From Gnetum montanum (lineage: Eukaryota > Streptophyta > Gnetopsida > Gnetales > Gnetaceae): 64,000 nt of DNA. The stretch is from NCBI GenBank assembly GCA_015680685.1, contig MNCI01008581.1, positions 1,016,385-1,080,384 on the forward strand. The letters run 5' to 3'. Of this stretch, positions 35,461 through 48,400 are shown in pieces. The notes beneath the pieces were generated by a model that was not told the DNA's origin, searched no databases, and saw nothing but the letters and a program-made list of their open reading frames with translations. How positions within the stretch are numbered: the stretch's first letter is position 1; every line of letters starts with the position of its first letter. Both the position numbers and the translations under genes were made by a program.

Positions 35461-36175
35461 AAATGGAAAAATGATTGGTAGAAATATATAAGAAGATGTC
35501 TTGGGGAGGATTTGTAGTGCACATGAGATGTCTTGAAGGAAAGTGAGATGTCTTGCTTGAGTTAGGTTGAAAACTAGTTAAGACATCTTGGCTATGGGTT
35601 GGACATCTTAGTTGAGACATCTTGATAGAGACGTCTCTAGTGCGATGTCTTTCAAAATAGCAAGATGTATTACTTGGGTATGTATGTTCTCCTTAAGGCA
35701 TTCGAGATACATAGAATGAAAAAAAATGTGAAAAATCAGAGGATCTTGAAGAATGATAATAACTAAGAAAAATGAAGAATATGAGACATACCATACTTAA
35801 AATTTATTTAAGTTATATACAACAAAATGGAGCTATAGAAGCCAAGCCAAAAAAAGTGGAGGTACAGTGTGAAGGAAGCCTTGGTCTATTGAGGTGGGAC
35901 ATCTATGGCTTGAGCTAAGATGGAGAAATGGAAAAATGATTTGTAGAAATATATAGGAAGATGTCTTTGGGAGGATTTGTAGTGCACATGAGATGACCTG
36001 AAGCAAAGTGAGATGTCTTGCTTGAGTCGGGTTGAAAATCAATTAAGACATCTTGGCTATGGGTGGGACATCTCAATTGAGATGTCTTGATAGATATGTC
36101 TCTAGTGAGATGTCTTTCAAAATAGCAAGATGTCTTACTTGGATATATATGTTCTCCTTAAGGCATTTGAGATAC
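35371..36175. repeat. Direct duplication inside element G
   Basis: 35371-35711 and 35835-36175 are copies (offset 464). Each holds GATGTCTT words and, on the minus strand, CCTATATATTTC followed by a pyrimidine-rich stretch, which is a plausible duplicated promoter for the gene at 33640-35460. Confidence 0.85.
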
Positions 36176-36299
36176 CTTACTAGAATGAGACATACCTTAC
36201 TTAAAACTTTATTTAAGTTATATACAAAAAATGCATACTACAAGTAATGCAAGTCAAGGAGTCATAATTACGAATACTTACCTTATTTTCTCTAGGAAT

Positions 36300-38030
36300 T
36301 TTCTTGCTTAACTAAGTTTATAATGAGGTCCTCCTCTATAGAATCCCATTCTTCTTGTTATTGGATCTTTGTTTCTTGAACCTAAGATTCTTATTTATAA
36401 CTTTTTTCTTATTAACAGTAGCTACTCTATGATTGTGTTATGTATTTTTATTATTGTAGTGAAGTAAAATATGTTTAGCCATTTTTGTCTCATGCTTCAT
36501 AGGTCTCCAAAGCTATTTATCTTACAAGACATGCTTTCTATTTTTTGATAAGACAAATAGGTTAAATTATAAAATTTTAATCGTATATAATACTGTGATT
36601 GTATATGTCCAAATTTTCCACAATAATGGTAAATAATTTTTCTTGTTTGTGTTGATTATTTAAAATTGGGTATGTACCTCCATTTAGATGAAATATTTTT
36701 ACATATGTTATCATGAGAATCCTTTTCCATTTCTTTTTTGATGTGCAAAACTTGAGGAATCTCTAGATCTTTAGTAATCTTATCACCACTAGGCCTTATA
36801 CTTGATAGATCTTTGCTTATCTACTCATAAGATTGAGTTAGATTTTGTACCTTAGCCTTTATGTCTATGTTTTCCCTTTTTAAAGAGGAGCATATAGTAT
36901 GGAATTCAAATATTTCAACTTCCTTATTGTGTAACATCTTTTTCATTTTGATGCATAAATGTTAAAAAGAAATAATTTCTTCATGCAACATGTTATACCT
37001 TCCCTTGATATTACCTTTAGGTTCTTCAAAATCCTCCATGGGGTTTTTGCTTACAAGTGCCATGCAAATAAGATGAGAGTTCATTGATGGATCATTAGTT
37101 TCTTCTTCACTATATTCATCATCCTAGCTAGTGTAGAGATTTTTGGACTTCTTATATTCTTGAATTAATTCCTTCTTTGGTCACCTACTAGTACTAGGAA
37201 ATTTGGGGGCCACATGACCTCTTCCATCACATATTTAGCATTTTATAGAAGAAATATAAAGATTATAATTTTTAGGTTGTTTACCTTTCGCTTTACCTTT
37301 GTTGTTCGATTGAGTGTAACTTTTTTCTTTCATTATTAGATGTCTTTTTACTCTTCTTGTTAGGAGTGTTAGTTCATCATCACTATTTGCATCACAATTA
37401 GATATCTTCTTTTATTTTGAAGATTTCTTAAGTATAATATTTTTTTCTTTGATGGCCCATTCATTGATGAGATTCTTTTCATATGCTACAAGAGCATTTT
37501 GCAATTCTTCAAACTTGAGTATAGAGAAATATCTAATTTCTTTCATTATAGTGATTTTGGGTCTAAATTCAAAAAGTGGAGTTCTAATCACTTTAATGAT
37601 GACTTCACTCTCAAGTAACACTTTCCTTGTGCCTCTAATGGTTACTACAAGATCATTGGCCCTAGAAATATAATATTTGATTCTTTCACCTTCTTTAGTT
37701 ACCAACTTATCATATTTAGATTACAAGACTAGGAGTTTGGATTGTTTCACCACTAAGGTACCATCATAAGTGGCCTCGAGAACTTTCTAAATTTCTTTGG
37801 TAGTTTTACATCTAGCTATTCTATTAAATTCATGTTTGCTAAGAGCATAGTAAAGATAGATCCTAGACTTTAAATTAAACATAAGCTTATTTTTGTCATC
37901 ATTAGACCACTTACCTCTTGGTAGTGTAGTGCCTGTAGAGTTATCGATGGGATGTATGTATCCATCCATGATGGATTGCCATACTTTAAATTTCATGGAT
38001 TCAAAAAATGCTTGCATCTATGCTTTCTAA
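36300..38030 (-). pseudogene. Element G: Ty1/copia Gag (UBN2 type)
   Basis: Starts near 38017 with MQAFFESMKFKVWQSIMDGY, then WSNDDKNKLMFNLKSRIYLY and HEFNRIARCKTTKEI. This is the hallmark UBN2 pattern of copia Gag. It continues through 37705-37412 (ISRANDLVVTIRGT, LKFEELQNALVAYEKN). A zinc knuckle at about 37235-37190 (C-x2-C-x4-H) has lost its final cysteine, and a second CGKFGH-type knuckle lies near 36625. A coiled-coil-like segment lies between them. Stops and frameshifts make it non-functional. The order resembles SIRE/Maximus-type Gag. Confidence 0.85.
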
Positions 38031-38127
38031 TATGTGAAGTCGATCAAATCGAATATAGGTGGCTTCTTGTAAGATGTTCCCTTCATACTCCACTCTTGAG
38101 TTGTTATGGTTAAATTAGGAGTACCCT

Positions 38128-38139
38128 GCTTTAATACCA
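38128..38139 (-). other. Element G: primer-binding site
   Basis: TGGTATTAAAGC on the minus strand, one base from the LTR, two transitions from the copia initiator-Met site TGGTATCAGAGC. Confidence 0.85.
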
Positions 38140-38140
38140 C

Positions 38141-39143
38141 TTAAGTATTGGGAACTTAGAAGGGGGATTGAATAATTTATAGCTAATGAGACCTAATGTT
38201 TACATAATAGATGTACATGGTTCTCCAACTTGGGTATTTCCACACTTGGAGAGTAGAATTGTTGCATACCTCTAGACTTTGTTCCTTCAAACATGTGATT
38301 TTAAGGACACCAAAATCTTGAGAAAGTTATGATGTTTGCTAGAGGTGTTTTCTCTTATAAACACACTCAACCCCTCAAGGTCCCAACAAGCTCAATAGAT
38401 TTCTTCTTTCAATAAGCACATCAAATTCCTTAGGGCTTACAATTGGAGATAGAAAGATCAAGGAAGAATATGAACCAAGCTTTTAATTTGTTTCTTTTGG
38501 CTTAACAAACAATAAACAATACAACAAATGATAAGAATATAAAGTACAAAATATCTCAAAAGATGTATAAAATGATTACTTAATTACATGAATAATGCTT
38601 GCCTTCCCAAAAAGATATCACTAACCTTTATTGCCTTGTTAACATCAAATGTCAGTTGGAATTCATACAATGGATAGAAATGACTAGTTGAGACATCTTT
38701 CATGAGCTTGAGATGTCTTACTATGTTTCTCCATCTTGAAGGTGAGACATCTCATTTTACTTGAGGCATGTTGTTTGAGATGTCTTAACTTATTTTGGGA
38801 TATCTTAACTAAGACATCTTTCCTCAACTTGAGAAATCTATAGTTTTGTAGAGATGTCTTGCTTGAGAGCATAGCTTCTTAGTAGAGATATCTTGTAATA
38901 GAATGAGATGTCTTGGAAGTCTCTAGGATATCTTCTTTGGAATTAAGACATCTTGCATCCTTGTAATTTTCTCCAAATCCTTGCATTTTCTTGTTGAACT
39001 TTATTATACTAGATTGTCAGTTCATTCTTTTGTCTTGGTATCCTTAATTATTATCTATGAAACTTACGTAGACCTATCAGATCTCATAAGGATATTTCCT
39101 ATAACTGTATTTTTCAAGGTTTTGACATACCAAAATGTCACCA
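38141..39143 (-). repeat. Element G: 5' LTR
   Basis: 1003 bp. Outer edge ACCA then the AAAAG duplication; the inner edge abuts the primer site. Rich in AGATGTCTT words at 38690-38960. Confidence 0.9.
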
Positions 39144-39148
39144 AAAAG

Positions 39149-42084
39149 GACCAATGTACCTAAAAGCCAAATTTTCCTTTCAACCAAATTGTGTAAGGCC
39201 CTTCAAGGGAGAAACATGAAGAAACATATGATCCCCAACTACAAATGTTAGTGGCCTTCGACACTAATTGACATATGGTTCTTGTCTATTCTATGTAGCT
39301 CTTAATCTATCTCAAATCTCTTGAACCTACTTTGTAGTCTACATCACCAAATTTGTGCTTACCTATTGATGATCTTCTATGGTATCCCAACATAAAGGAA
39401 TTGTACATGGCCTACCATATAATGATCTCACATGGTACTAGCTACAAACTTTCCTAATACTTATTATTATATGCAAATTCAACTAGTGTTAGCATTCGAT
39501 CCTAGTCATCTCTATACTACAAAACATAGGCTCTCAACATATCCTTAAGAATTTGATTCACATGCTTAGTTTATTTATCTATGATATGCTAAACTCATGT
39601 TAAGTCTTGTATCCATCTCATTCTAAAATGCCTATAAAAAATGTGACATGAATCTAGCATCTTTATCACTAATAGTCCATCATGGCACCCCATGCAACTA
39701 CAGTATTACAAGAAAGAGATGTGCAGTCTCTATTGCACTCATTAATGCTTATGTGGTAAGAAAATGGGCAGAATTTGTTAACAAGTTAAAAATTGATAAT
39801 ATAGCATTATGGCCATTATGAGTCCATCGAAGACTAACAATGAAATCCATACTAATGACATCCCATTTCCACCAAGGAATATCTTTGAAGTAAAAATATC
39901 CTTAGGTCTCTAATGTTCTATCTTCACTTGCTAGTAAATTAGAGATTAATAGACATGCTCCCCTATATTCCTCTTCATATCATGCCACCAATACATCCGT
40001 CGTAAACCTTGGTAAATCTGCTAACTTTTTGGATGCATATTGTATCTAGTCATATGGGCCTCATCCATTAATTAAAATCATAAAGCTTCTAAAATATATA
40101 CTTGACCATCCCTTTGTAACACACCATGATTATCCACAGAGAATGATCTATTAGAAGTGATCTACTACCTCAACTCTTAACACCATGGATCCTTCCATTA
40201 CTACTCTCAAATTTACTCCTATAAATCTAATTGGATAGTCAAGATATTAAGCTTACATGCAATCCTACTCAATGCATCAGCTACTTTATTACTCTTGCTA
40301 GGTCTGTATCTAATAGTAAAATCAAAATTAGCAAGTAATTCCACCCATCTACATTATCGTAGGTTTAACTGTAGTTGACTCATAAGATATTAGAGGCTCT
40401 TATAATAAGTCAAAATAGTAACCTATTCCCCATATAGATAATGATGCCAAATATTCAATGTAAATATCATAGTACCTAACTTTAGATCATGCACAGGATA
40501 TCTCGTTTCATGTGGACTCTAGTGATGAGATGCATAAGACACAACCTATCCATCATGCATTAACACATAAGAAAATTCATCTTCCAAAGCATCAGTGCCA
40601 ACATAAGATGGATGTCTTGGTATAGGAGATACTAGCACTAGAGTAGTCATTAATCTATGCTTCAACTTTTGAAATGTAGCTTGACAAGTAGAGCTCTAAA
40701 CAAAGCTAGTCTCATTCCTTAGTAGCTGAGTTAAAGAAGGCGCTATTTGAGAAAAATTTTCTATAAATATATGGTAATAACCTATTAACTTCAAGAAACT
40801 CCATACCTCTACTTGAATGTGGTATAGGCCAATCACTAATAACTTTAATCTTTGAGGGATCCACAGAGATACCAACTTTTGACACCACATGCTTTAAGAA
40901 TTGAATCTCAAACTAGCAAAATGAACACTTGGATGGTCAAGTGTATAATTGTTACTCCCTCAAAGTTTATAATACTATCTGAAAGTGCTATGCATGCAAC
41001 TCCCCATAAGAAGAATATATCAAGATATCAGCTATGAATAAAATTATAAACTAATCTAAAAATGATCACCTCACATTATTCATGAGGTTCATGAAAACTA
41101 TTGGTACATTTATCAACCTAAATGTAAGTACTAGAAACTCATAATCATTATATCAAGTTTTGAATGTTGTCTTTGACAAAATCTTATTCATGAACTTACA
41201 TCTAATGATACCTAGATTTGAGATCAATCTTTGAGAGCATATGAATCTAAATGGAAGTACCAAAAGCTCATAATGGCCATATCGAGTTTTGAATGTTATC
41301 TTTGACACATCTTACTATGAAGCTATATCTAATGATACCAAAACTTAAGATCAATCTTTAAGAATACATGAACTCCCTAAAGTTGCTCAAAAAAGTCATT
41401 AATACATAGTATAGGATATTTTTTTTCACAGTCACCTAGATTAGTTTCTTGTAATCTATGAATAGTTGAAATCTTCCATCCTTCTTTTTAATAAATAGCA
41501 CTGGTACTCCTCACAATGATACACTAGATTGAAATAGGCCTTTGTCCAATAATTTCTATAGCTAGATCATTAGCTCTGCTAGCTCTATGGGAGACATCCT
41601 ATGTGAAATCTTTGAAATAGACTCTATACCTAGTTTAAGTTAGATTTCAAACTTAATTTCTTACCTTAGTGGTAAACCTAGTAATTTTGACTAGAATACA
41701 TCAAGTAACTTCTAGATGATAGGGATTTGATCTATCTCCATCTTATCTATTTTATACATTATGATCACAAAGAATCCATGTCCTTTTCAAAGCATCTATG
41801 GTACATTTGAGAGAAAATCAAATCCAAGTGCATACACATTAGATGAGTTTGTACCTCAATCGGAGCACCATTTGCTAAATACAATCTTAAGAGCTTTTGT
41901 TGATAATTTAAACTAGCATTAAATTATGATATGAAATCCATCCTAAAAATTACATCATATACTTCAAGATTCGTGATACAAAAATTACTATCTCTCTAAG
42001 AACCTTTCAATTCTACTAGTAGACTTATATATACTTGATCAATTCGAGTCTCATGGCCTATAGCAGAAGATACTATCAACCTAG
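39149..42084 (-). pseudogene. Chromovirus F: protease end, RT, RNase H, integrase
   Basis: Minus-strand Ty3/gypsy chromovirus pol. Near 41960-41800 is a protease C-terminal block (YDVIFRMDFI). RT at about 41620-40650: HRMSPIELAEL, LLDKGLFQSSVS, GVPVLFIKKKDGRF, FIADILIYS (the first catalytic aspartate is A) and GYYHIFIENFSQIAPSLTQLL. Integrase: LRRMYWWHDMKRNIGEHV near 40010, VKIEHxRP, WKWDVISMDFIVSLRWT and finally FRYIGPF at the G insertion site. Stops and frameshifts are frequent. Its gag and 5' LTR should lie beyond elements D and E, outside the window. Confidence 0.85.
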
Positions 42085-43623
42085 TGTAGCAATCGAAAAC
42101 TTCAGTGGCTGGAAACACCGAGAGGTTGTTGGGTGAACAATTTTAACCCTAGATCTGTGCGAGGGCTATGCTAGATACAATGGAAGCGAGGCGCCTTGAA
42201 CAGTTTGGTCGATCAGATAGGGACTTAATTGGTGTAAGTTAACCTTTCGTAAACGTTGTTTTAAGTACGAGATACGTGAGGCAAAACCAATGATTAATAA
42301 ATGTAGGAATGCAGAAAATAATGCTAAACAATGATAATAATGAAGAAATAACAAAATGAGCTAGGGTAAGGAAATTCACCATCGCAAAATCATGGGTTCA
42401 ATTCTCTTCCTTGTTTGAAGTGTACAACAAGTTATACAATGCTAGAGGTACACAGAGAGTTCAAGAATGACTGGAATGCTCAAAATGTGCCAACTATGAT
42501 TTTGAGTGAGAACTTACAAGCCAATAGTGCAAAAATGCCAATGCAAAGAGCCAATGCCAAATGCCAATGCAAAATGCCAACTCAAAATTACCACAAATCG
42601 CCAAACTTGCCAACAAAATTTGCCAACTGTTGTCTTCAATGAAAAAATGCTAGTTCTTTCTACAAAAAAGCCAACCCTTTAAGCGTTGTTTGTAGGGGTA
42701 TTTATAGGGCCAGGAGTAAGTGAGAAATGAGGCCTAGATACCATGTGTCTTGGACCCATGAGATGTCAATGTGCTTGTACTGCAAAGGTGTGCAACGCTG
42801 GTCACGAACTTGCTATGTTGTCAAAACTACTCATGCCAATAATGTAAGCAAGAAATGAAGCACATTGAAGTGGCATAGTTGCTTGCTACACTGTGCTATG
42901 CTACGTAGCATAGCACATCGGCATAGTATAGCTACTTACTACATTGTGCTACATGTGTAGCGTAGCACAGTGTAGCCACCGATTTGAAAAAGAAACTTGT
43001 GTTGAAGTTACTAGCTTTTGCTGAAAGTCTTGGCACATGCGGGATTAACTTTTGGAGCACTTTGTTAATTTGCATATTTTCTATGCTATTCTACACTACG
43101 TAGCATAGCAGCCAATGTAATTTGCACTTCTGTCAAAACTATGATGAGAAAAATCTGCCTGTTTTGCCCTTGCTACGCCGTGCTACACTATATAGGGTAG
43201 CATAGTGTAGCACTATGTGTTGGCTAATTTCTGACTTTTCCTTATGTGAACATCTTACTAAAACTTGTATTCGGACACTTGCTTGATTTTCAAAGGCTTG
43301 CTACACTACGCAGTGTAGCGTAGCTTAGCAGACTTCTCCACTAGAAAACTTGCTGAACTGTTTTGTCCATCCTAAACACCATCGACAACTCCATGCATGG
43401 TTTCTGAGTAGACTATCAACCAGGTGAATCATCTGGGTTGGTAGGTCAGAGAGTCCATTGGGCCTATCAGCTCTAGAGGTTAAAAACTTGCTGAACTGAA
43501 TAGTCTAACCCCAATGTCTACACTTTTTGCCAAGCTATCATGACGCTGCACTTGTGGAAATCCCTTGCTTGAATTCCAAGACCTTAGTGAAGCAAGAGGG
43601 TCTCAAAATTTTGTGGTGTTTCA
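42085..43623 (-). repeat. Element D: 3' LTR
   Basis: 1539 bp from TGTAGCAATCGAAAA to GGTGTTTCA. Both edges match the E LTR (TGTACCGTTCGAAAT ... GGTGTTTCA). TATA box TATAAATA on the minus strand at 42699-42706. AATGCCAA words cluster at 42530-42640 and self-complementary words such as CTACGTAGCATAGC at 42.9-43.3 kb. Confidence 0.85.
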
Positions 43624-43642
43624 ATGACCCCTCTTTGTTGAC
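43624..43642 (-). other. Element D: polypurine tract
   Basis: GTCAACAAAGAGGGGTCAT on the minus strand, against the LTR; nearly the same 19 bases occur in element E. Confidence 0.85.
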
Positions 43643-45003
43643 TTCTGGAGGATGGGACCAAGAGACACCAACAAAGAATACAAAACATCACGAAAAATAA
43701 GATGCTAACATCACTCTTCAGTAATTGTCAAGATGTCGCTTAGCTATGCTTGAGAGTGCTAGGATAGTCATGTAGGGAAGGGGGAAAGTGTGGAGTTGCG
43801 AAGAAAGTTTTAGGAAGGGAAAGAAGTAGCAATGTGGTCCCTCATTGAAGTGCTTGTGAGGGAGTTGATATGCATGGGTATCTTTTCCTTTGTAGGCTTC
43901 TGAAATCTTGTATGAATTCTTAGAGACGATCATTGCAAAACAGCTGATGTGCCATTTGTTTTAGGCACATTCTTTTTTTTTTTTGTGGAGCTTTTGCTCT
44001 TCTACACTTTTCTTTTGCTATTTTTCCATTTTCATTTTCAAACAACCTTGTTGTTGTAGGATAGTTGTTTCTTTCCCAGGATGAGTTGCATTACATCCAC
44101 ATGGGGCTTCGACCTGCCTACAGATGCTTTCCATGTGGCGAGTTGCATTACGTGTGTCATGGAATTTGCGGTTGAGCATACGGGAGGGCTCTACAGGCAT
44201 AGGAAAATTTGTAAAAGAGAGGTGTGATAGGGAGAATTACGGGTGTAAGGAACAAGGTAAAGGAGGTTAAGGGGGAGGACAGGATGTGCACTCCCAAGTA
44301 GCCGAGCTAGTCAGTACGACCACCCTGGAGCGATGTAGTGTCCTGCCATTGTGGTGAGACACACCTATGACTGACACCCTGTGGCATGTATCTTGCAAAC
44401 ACAACAGTGAGAAAACCAGAAGAAACAACCATTAGGTGAAATGAAGGCAAAGGTCTTGCTTTCTTTGAACACTACTAGAACAAAAAATGTTGTTGCTGAG
44501 GCATTCAACATCCAAACTAGAAAGGCCAGTAGTGGTTTTGGTAGCATCAGCATGGAGGAGTTGGCACTGAGGCAGTTAGGAATTGCAGTGATGTAAGTGT
44601 TCAGGAGTCCCTGCCTAAGGCAAACATCATGCAGATCAGCTGTAAGGTGAGGTGCCCAATAGTTGAACATCTTTTTGGCTCAGGCGATGGTGGGGGATGG
44701 AGGGTAGCACTACTATGGTTGGGCCACAATAGTGTTGGGACTCCAGTAGCAGATGCTGGCCATGGAAGCTACTGCCAGGGCGATGGGCCATGGTGGCGGT
44801 AGCTTTGGAAGGTCAGCAAGATGTCATACGACATTTTTGGAGGATTAGCAGGATGCCAGGGGTAGTGGCATTGCATATATTCCAGAGGATGCTTTCATGG
44901 CGTCGTGAACTGCATTCTGGAACTACAATGTCCCACCCCATGTTGGCACTGTGCACGCTCGCTTGTTTACAGAGTTATGGGCGCATGTTGAGGATGTGCT
45001 GTG
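43643..45003 (-). other. Element D: 3' region, no gene recognised
   Basis: 1.4 kb of non-coding sequence. Open frames at 44365-44670 (minus) and 44790-45026 (plus) have no family resemblance and no counterpart in E. Confidence 0.4.
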
Positions 45004-45404
45004 AACCCAGTTTAAGATCCTGGTAGACCATTTGATGTGTTGATTTAAGATGTTAGTAGACCATGGTGCACTAGTTTAAGGTCCTAGCAGACCACTGTGC
45101 TAGTTTAAGGTCCCAACAGACTGCTATGCTAGTTTATCATCATAGTGGATGGTCGCTATGCTAGTTTAAGGTCCTAGTAGACCGCTGTGATAGTTTATCA
45201 TGATAGCGGACGATGGATAGGCCAATTTAAGGTTGTAGCAGATTGTATGTGCCAGTTTAATGTCATAGAAGACCTGCTTTGCTAGTTTTATGTCATGGTA
45301 GATGATCTATGCTAGTTTATAGTCATAGCAGACTACCTTTGCTAGTTTTATGTCATAGCGGACGAGCTTTGCCAGGTTTATGTTGTAGCAGACATTTGCT
45401 TACC
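45004..45404. repeat. Hairpin array after integrase of element D
   Basis: About 13 units of roughly 30 bp: AGTTTA, then a 4-5 bp inverted repeat around a 6-base loop, then a short spacer. Examples: GGTCctagcaGACC, CATCatagtgGATG, TAGTCatagcaGACTA. Stem bases change in pairs. Confidence 0.85.
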
Positions 45405-45415
45405 TTGCTCATGCA

Positions 45416-48400
45416 TCAGATGTAGTATGGCTTGAGATATGAATGATTCACAAGATTTGCAAACTCATTGCCATCCATGTCTTCCAACTTGAAGGCCCCA
45501 TTCCCGTAGGCTTTTGTGACCATGAATGGACCTTCCCAGTTTGCTGAGAATTTGTTCACATGCTCACAAATAGCCTTGAGAATGAGGTCTCCCTTTTTTA
45601 TTGGCCTTTGATATAGATTTTTATGATGCTTTGGTCATTACCTGTCTTGATAATGCTCTATGCGATCAAGTGTCTATGCACACTTCTCCTCTATTAAGTC
45701 GAGGTCATGATCCTCGACTCATTATTCTAGGATTCACTTACAACGTTTGATAGGAGCATTCAAAGTGATGGTACCTGCAGCTCAAGATGCAACACCACTT
45801 CAGATCTGTAAATAAGACTATAAGGAGTTTTACTTGTTACTGTCCTACATTTCATCTTGTAAGCCCATAGGACATAGAGGATTTGCTCGTGCCATCACCT
45901 CTTGTTGTTGCTAAGCATTTTCTTGAGCAAGTTGATGATTTCCTTGTTCGTAGCTTCTGCCTATCCGTTTCCCTGCGGGTAATATGGTGAAGAGAATGAT
46001 TGCCTAATGCTAAGATTGCTACAAAAGGTTTTGGTTTCCGCACTACTGAATTGTGGCCTGTTGTTGGTCACAATAGTCATGGGGAGCCCAAACCTCATCA
46101 CGATGTTATCTAATATGAAGTGGCAAACATATTGAGATGTAGTCTTCCTAAGGGGAATAGCCTCCACCCACTTTGTAAAATACTCAATGGCGGTGATGAT
46201 GAAGCTATGCCTTGTGGAAGACTTAGGTGTGATAGGTCCTATAATGTCTAGTCCCCATCATTGGAATGGCCACATGATCTGTGTTGGATGCAATTCAGTA
46301 GGTGAAACGTGTATGAGATTTGCGTATCGTTGGCATGTGTCACAAGTTTTGACTTTGGCTAGGCAATCATGCTCCATGTGAGGCCAGTAGTACCCTAGGC
46401 ATCTGATCTTTGCCACCATGGCCCTAGGCACTATGTGTCCACCACACAGTCTCTCATGTGCCTCATTAATGACCTTCTATGCTTGCTCCTCGTTTACGCA
46501 TGTTAGAAATGTCCCATCAAAGGAGTTATTGCATAAGGTGTTGTCTCCCATGAGTACGTATCATCGAGCACACTTGCGGATCGCATTCCTCTGGGTAGAT
46601 GTCAATCCGTGTGGGGGCTCACCATGTTGTAGGTAGGCTTTACTGTTGATGTACTAGTCTTGGGTATCCGCAGTGCTTACAGAGGCTGTGTTTACTACTT
46701 GAGTAATAGGCTCCGTACACTTGGTGATCGAAGCGGGCAAACTTGCAAACAGGTGTGGTGGCACATTTAATGCTAAGGTGGCTAGGGTGTCTACTACAAT
46801 GTTTTCATTACGTGGCATGTGTTGAATGTTTGTTTTTGCAAATTGTTTAAGCAAAATTTTTACTAGGTCACAATAGGACTACAGATGAGTAGCCTTGCAG
46901 GCATAGACCTTAGTGATTTGATTCACAATGAGTTGTGAATTGCCCCAAATCACCAGATGTTGAATTTTTAGTACTTGGGTTGCTAAGAGGCCCTGAGAAG
47001 TCCTTTGTACTCTACCACATTGTTTGTACAAAGGAACGTGAAACGATAAGCAAATGGTTGGATGTCCCTAGAAGGGAATGTAATGATGGTCGCTGCACTA
47101 CCACCACGCGTAGTTGAGGCACAGTCGAAGTGCAAAGTAGCTTCAAGATGTGATGGGATAGCGTTGATGGTACTAATGTGCTCATCAGGGAATTTGGGTT
47201 CTATGGTTACCTGATTGTCGACGGGTGAGATCGTAAGTTTGGTAGCTATAGCTTGACCTTTTGTCGATGATTGGCTTACATAATGCAAATCAAATTCCAC
47301 GATTATGGCTTTCCACCAAGCTATCCTACTGCTTTCGTACAGATCGTTCATGATAGCCCAGAGTACATTGCTCTTGCAAATGATGTTAACTTTATTATGA
47401 AATAGGTAATGCCTTCACTTTTTTAATGAAAACAATAGGATGAGGAAATTTCTCTCCACCTCATTGTATTTCGCCTCATATGCTATCAATGCATGACTTA
47501 GATAATACACTGGAATTTCAGAACCGTCATCTTATCTCTGACATAACAGTGCCACGATAGATGTGCCTAAGGTGGCAAGGTAGATATAGAAAGGCTTATC
47601 CCTCTGCAGTGGGTAAACATTCGGGAAATGTAAAAGCTATTTCTTCAGATCATCAAAGGCTTGTTGACATTATGTTGTCCATTCGAAGTTAACCCGCTTC
47701 TTTAGTAAGTGTTTCATGGGGTGTAACTTGTCAGTCAACTTCGCTATAAACCTTCTGATGGACTGTACCCTGCCTTGCAACCTGTGCAATTCCTTAAGGT
47801 TGGTAGGGGATGCTAGACTAACAATGGCCTTAATTTTGTTGGGGTCCACTCGTATTCCAGCCTCTGATACTATGAACCCTAACATGTGTTCGGTTCTCAC
47901 CTTGAAGACACTTTTTTGGGTTGAGGCGTAAGTCATGCATTTGGCAATGTTTGAGGACTACACCTAGATTGTTGGGATGATCAATAGCCTTTTTAGATTT
48001 GACTGCTACGTCATCCACATAGTCGTTTAATGTTTCTAGGATGTAGTCACTAAAGATGTATGTCATGACTCTCTGGTAGGTTGCTCTAGCATTTTTGAGC
48101 CCAAAGGGCATCATGGTGTAACAGAAAGTACCCCATGGGTCATGAAAGTTGTTGTTAGCTGATGCTTTGGGTTGATGACAATTTAGTTATAGCCGGAGAA
48201 ACTATCCATGAAGTATAACAGAGTGTGACCAGCCGTAGTGTCGATGAGTTGATCAATACTTGGCAGTGGGAAGTCATCTTTGATCATTGCTTTGTTCAGA
48301 TCTCGGAAGTCTATACAGATTCATATTCCTCCCATTTTCTTAGAAACCACAACGATGTTTGACACCCACTCTAAGTAATCAACTACTCAGATGAAACCAA

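Larger units (their letters stand above)
32255..39143 (-). mobile_element. Element G: non-autonomous Ty1/copia-derived element with gag and a plant-transposon-like gene
   Basis: A 6.9-kb element with ~1-kb LTRs (32255-33268, 38141-39143), AAAAG target duplication, an initiator-tRNA-Met-type primer site and a polypurine tract. Gag is of the copia UBN2 type. No protease, integrase, RT or RNase H is recognisable. Their place is taken by a repeat-bearing region and a gene with a putative plant transposon protein-like domain. G interrupts chromovirus F. Confidence 0.88.

Noticed and set aside
44365-45026. Open frames in the 3' region of D
   Set aside because: No family resemblance and no counterpart in E.
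45004-45404. CRISPR-like appearance of regular ~30-bp units
   Set aside because: The context is a plant retrotransposon, the units are contiguous and imperfect with no unique spacers, and no cas genes exist.
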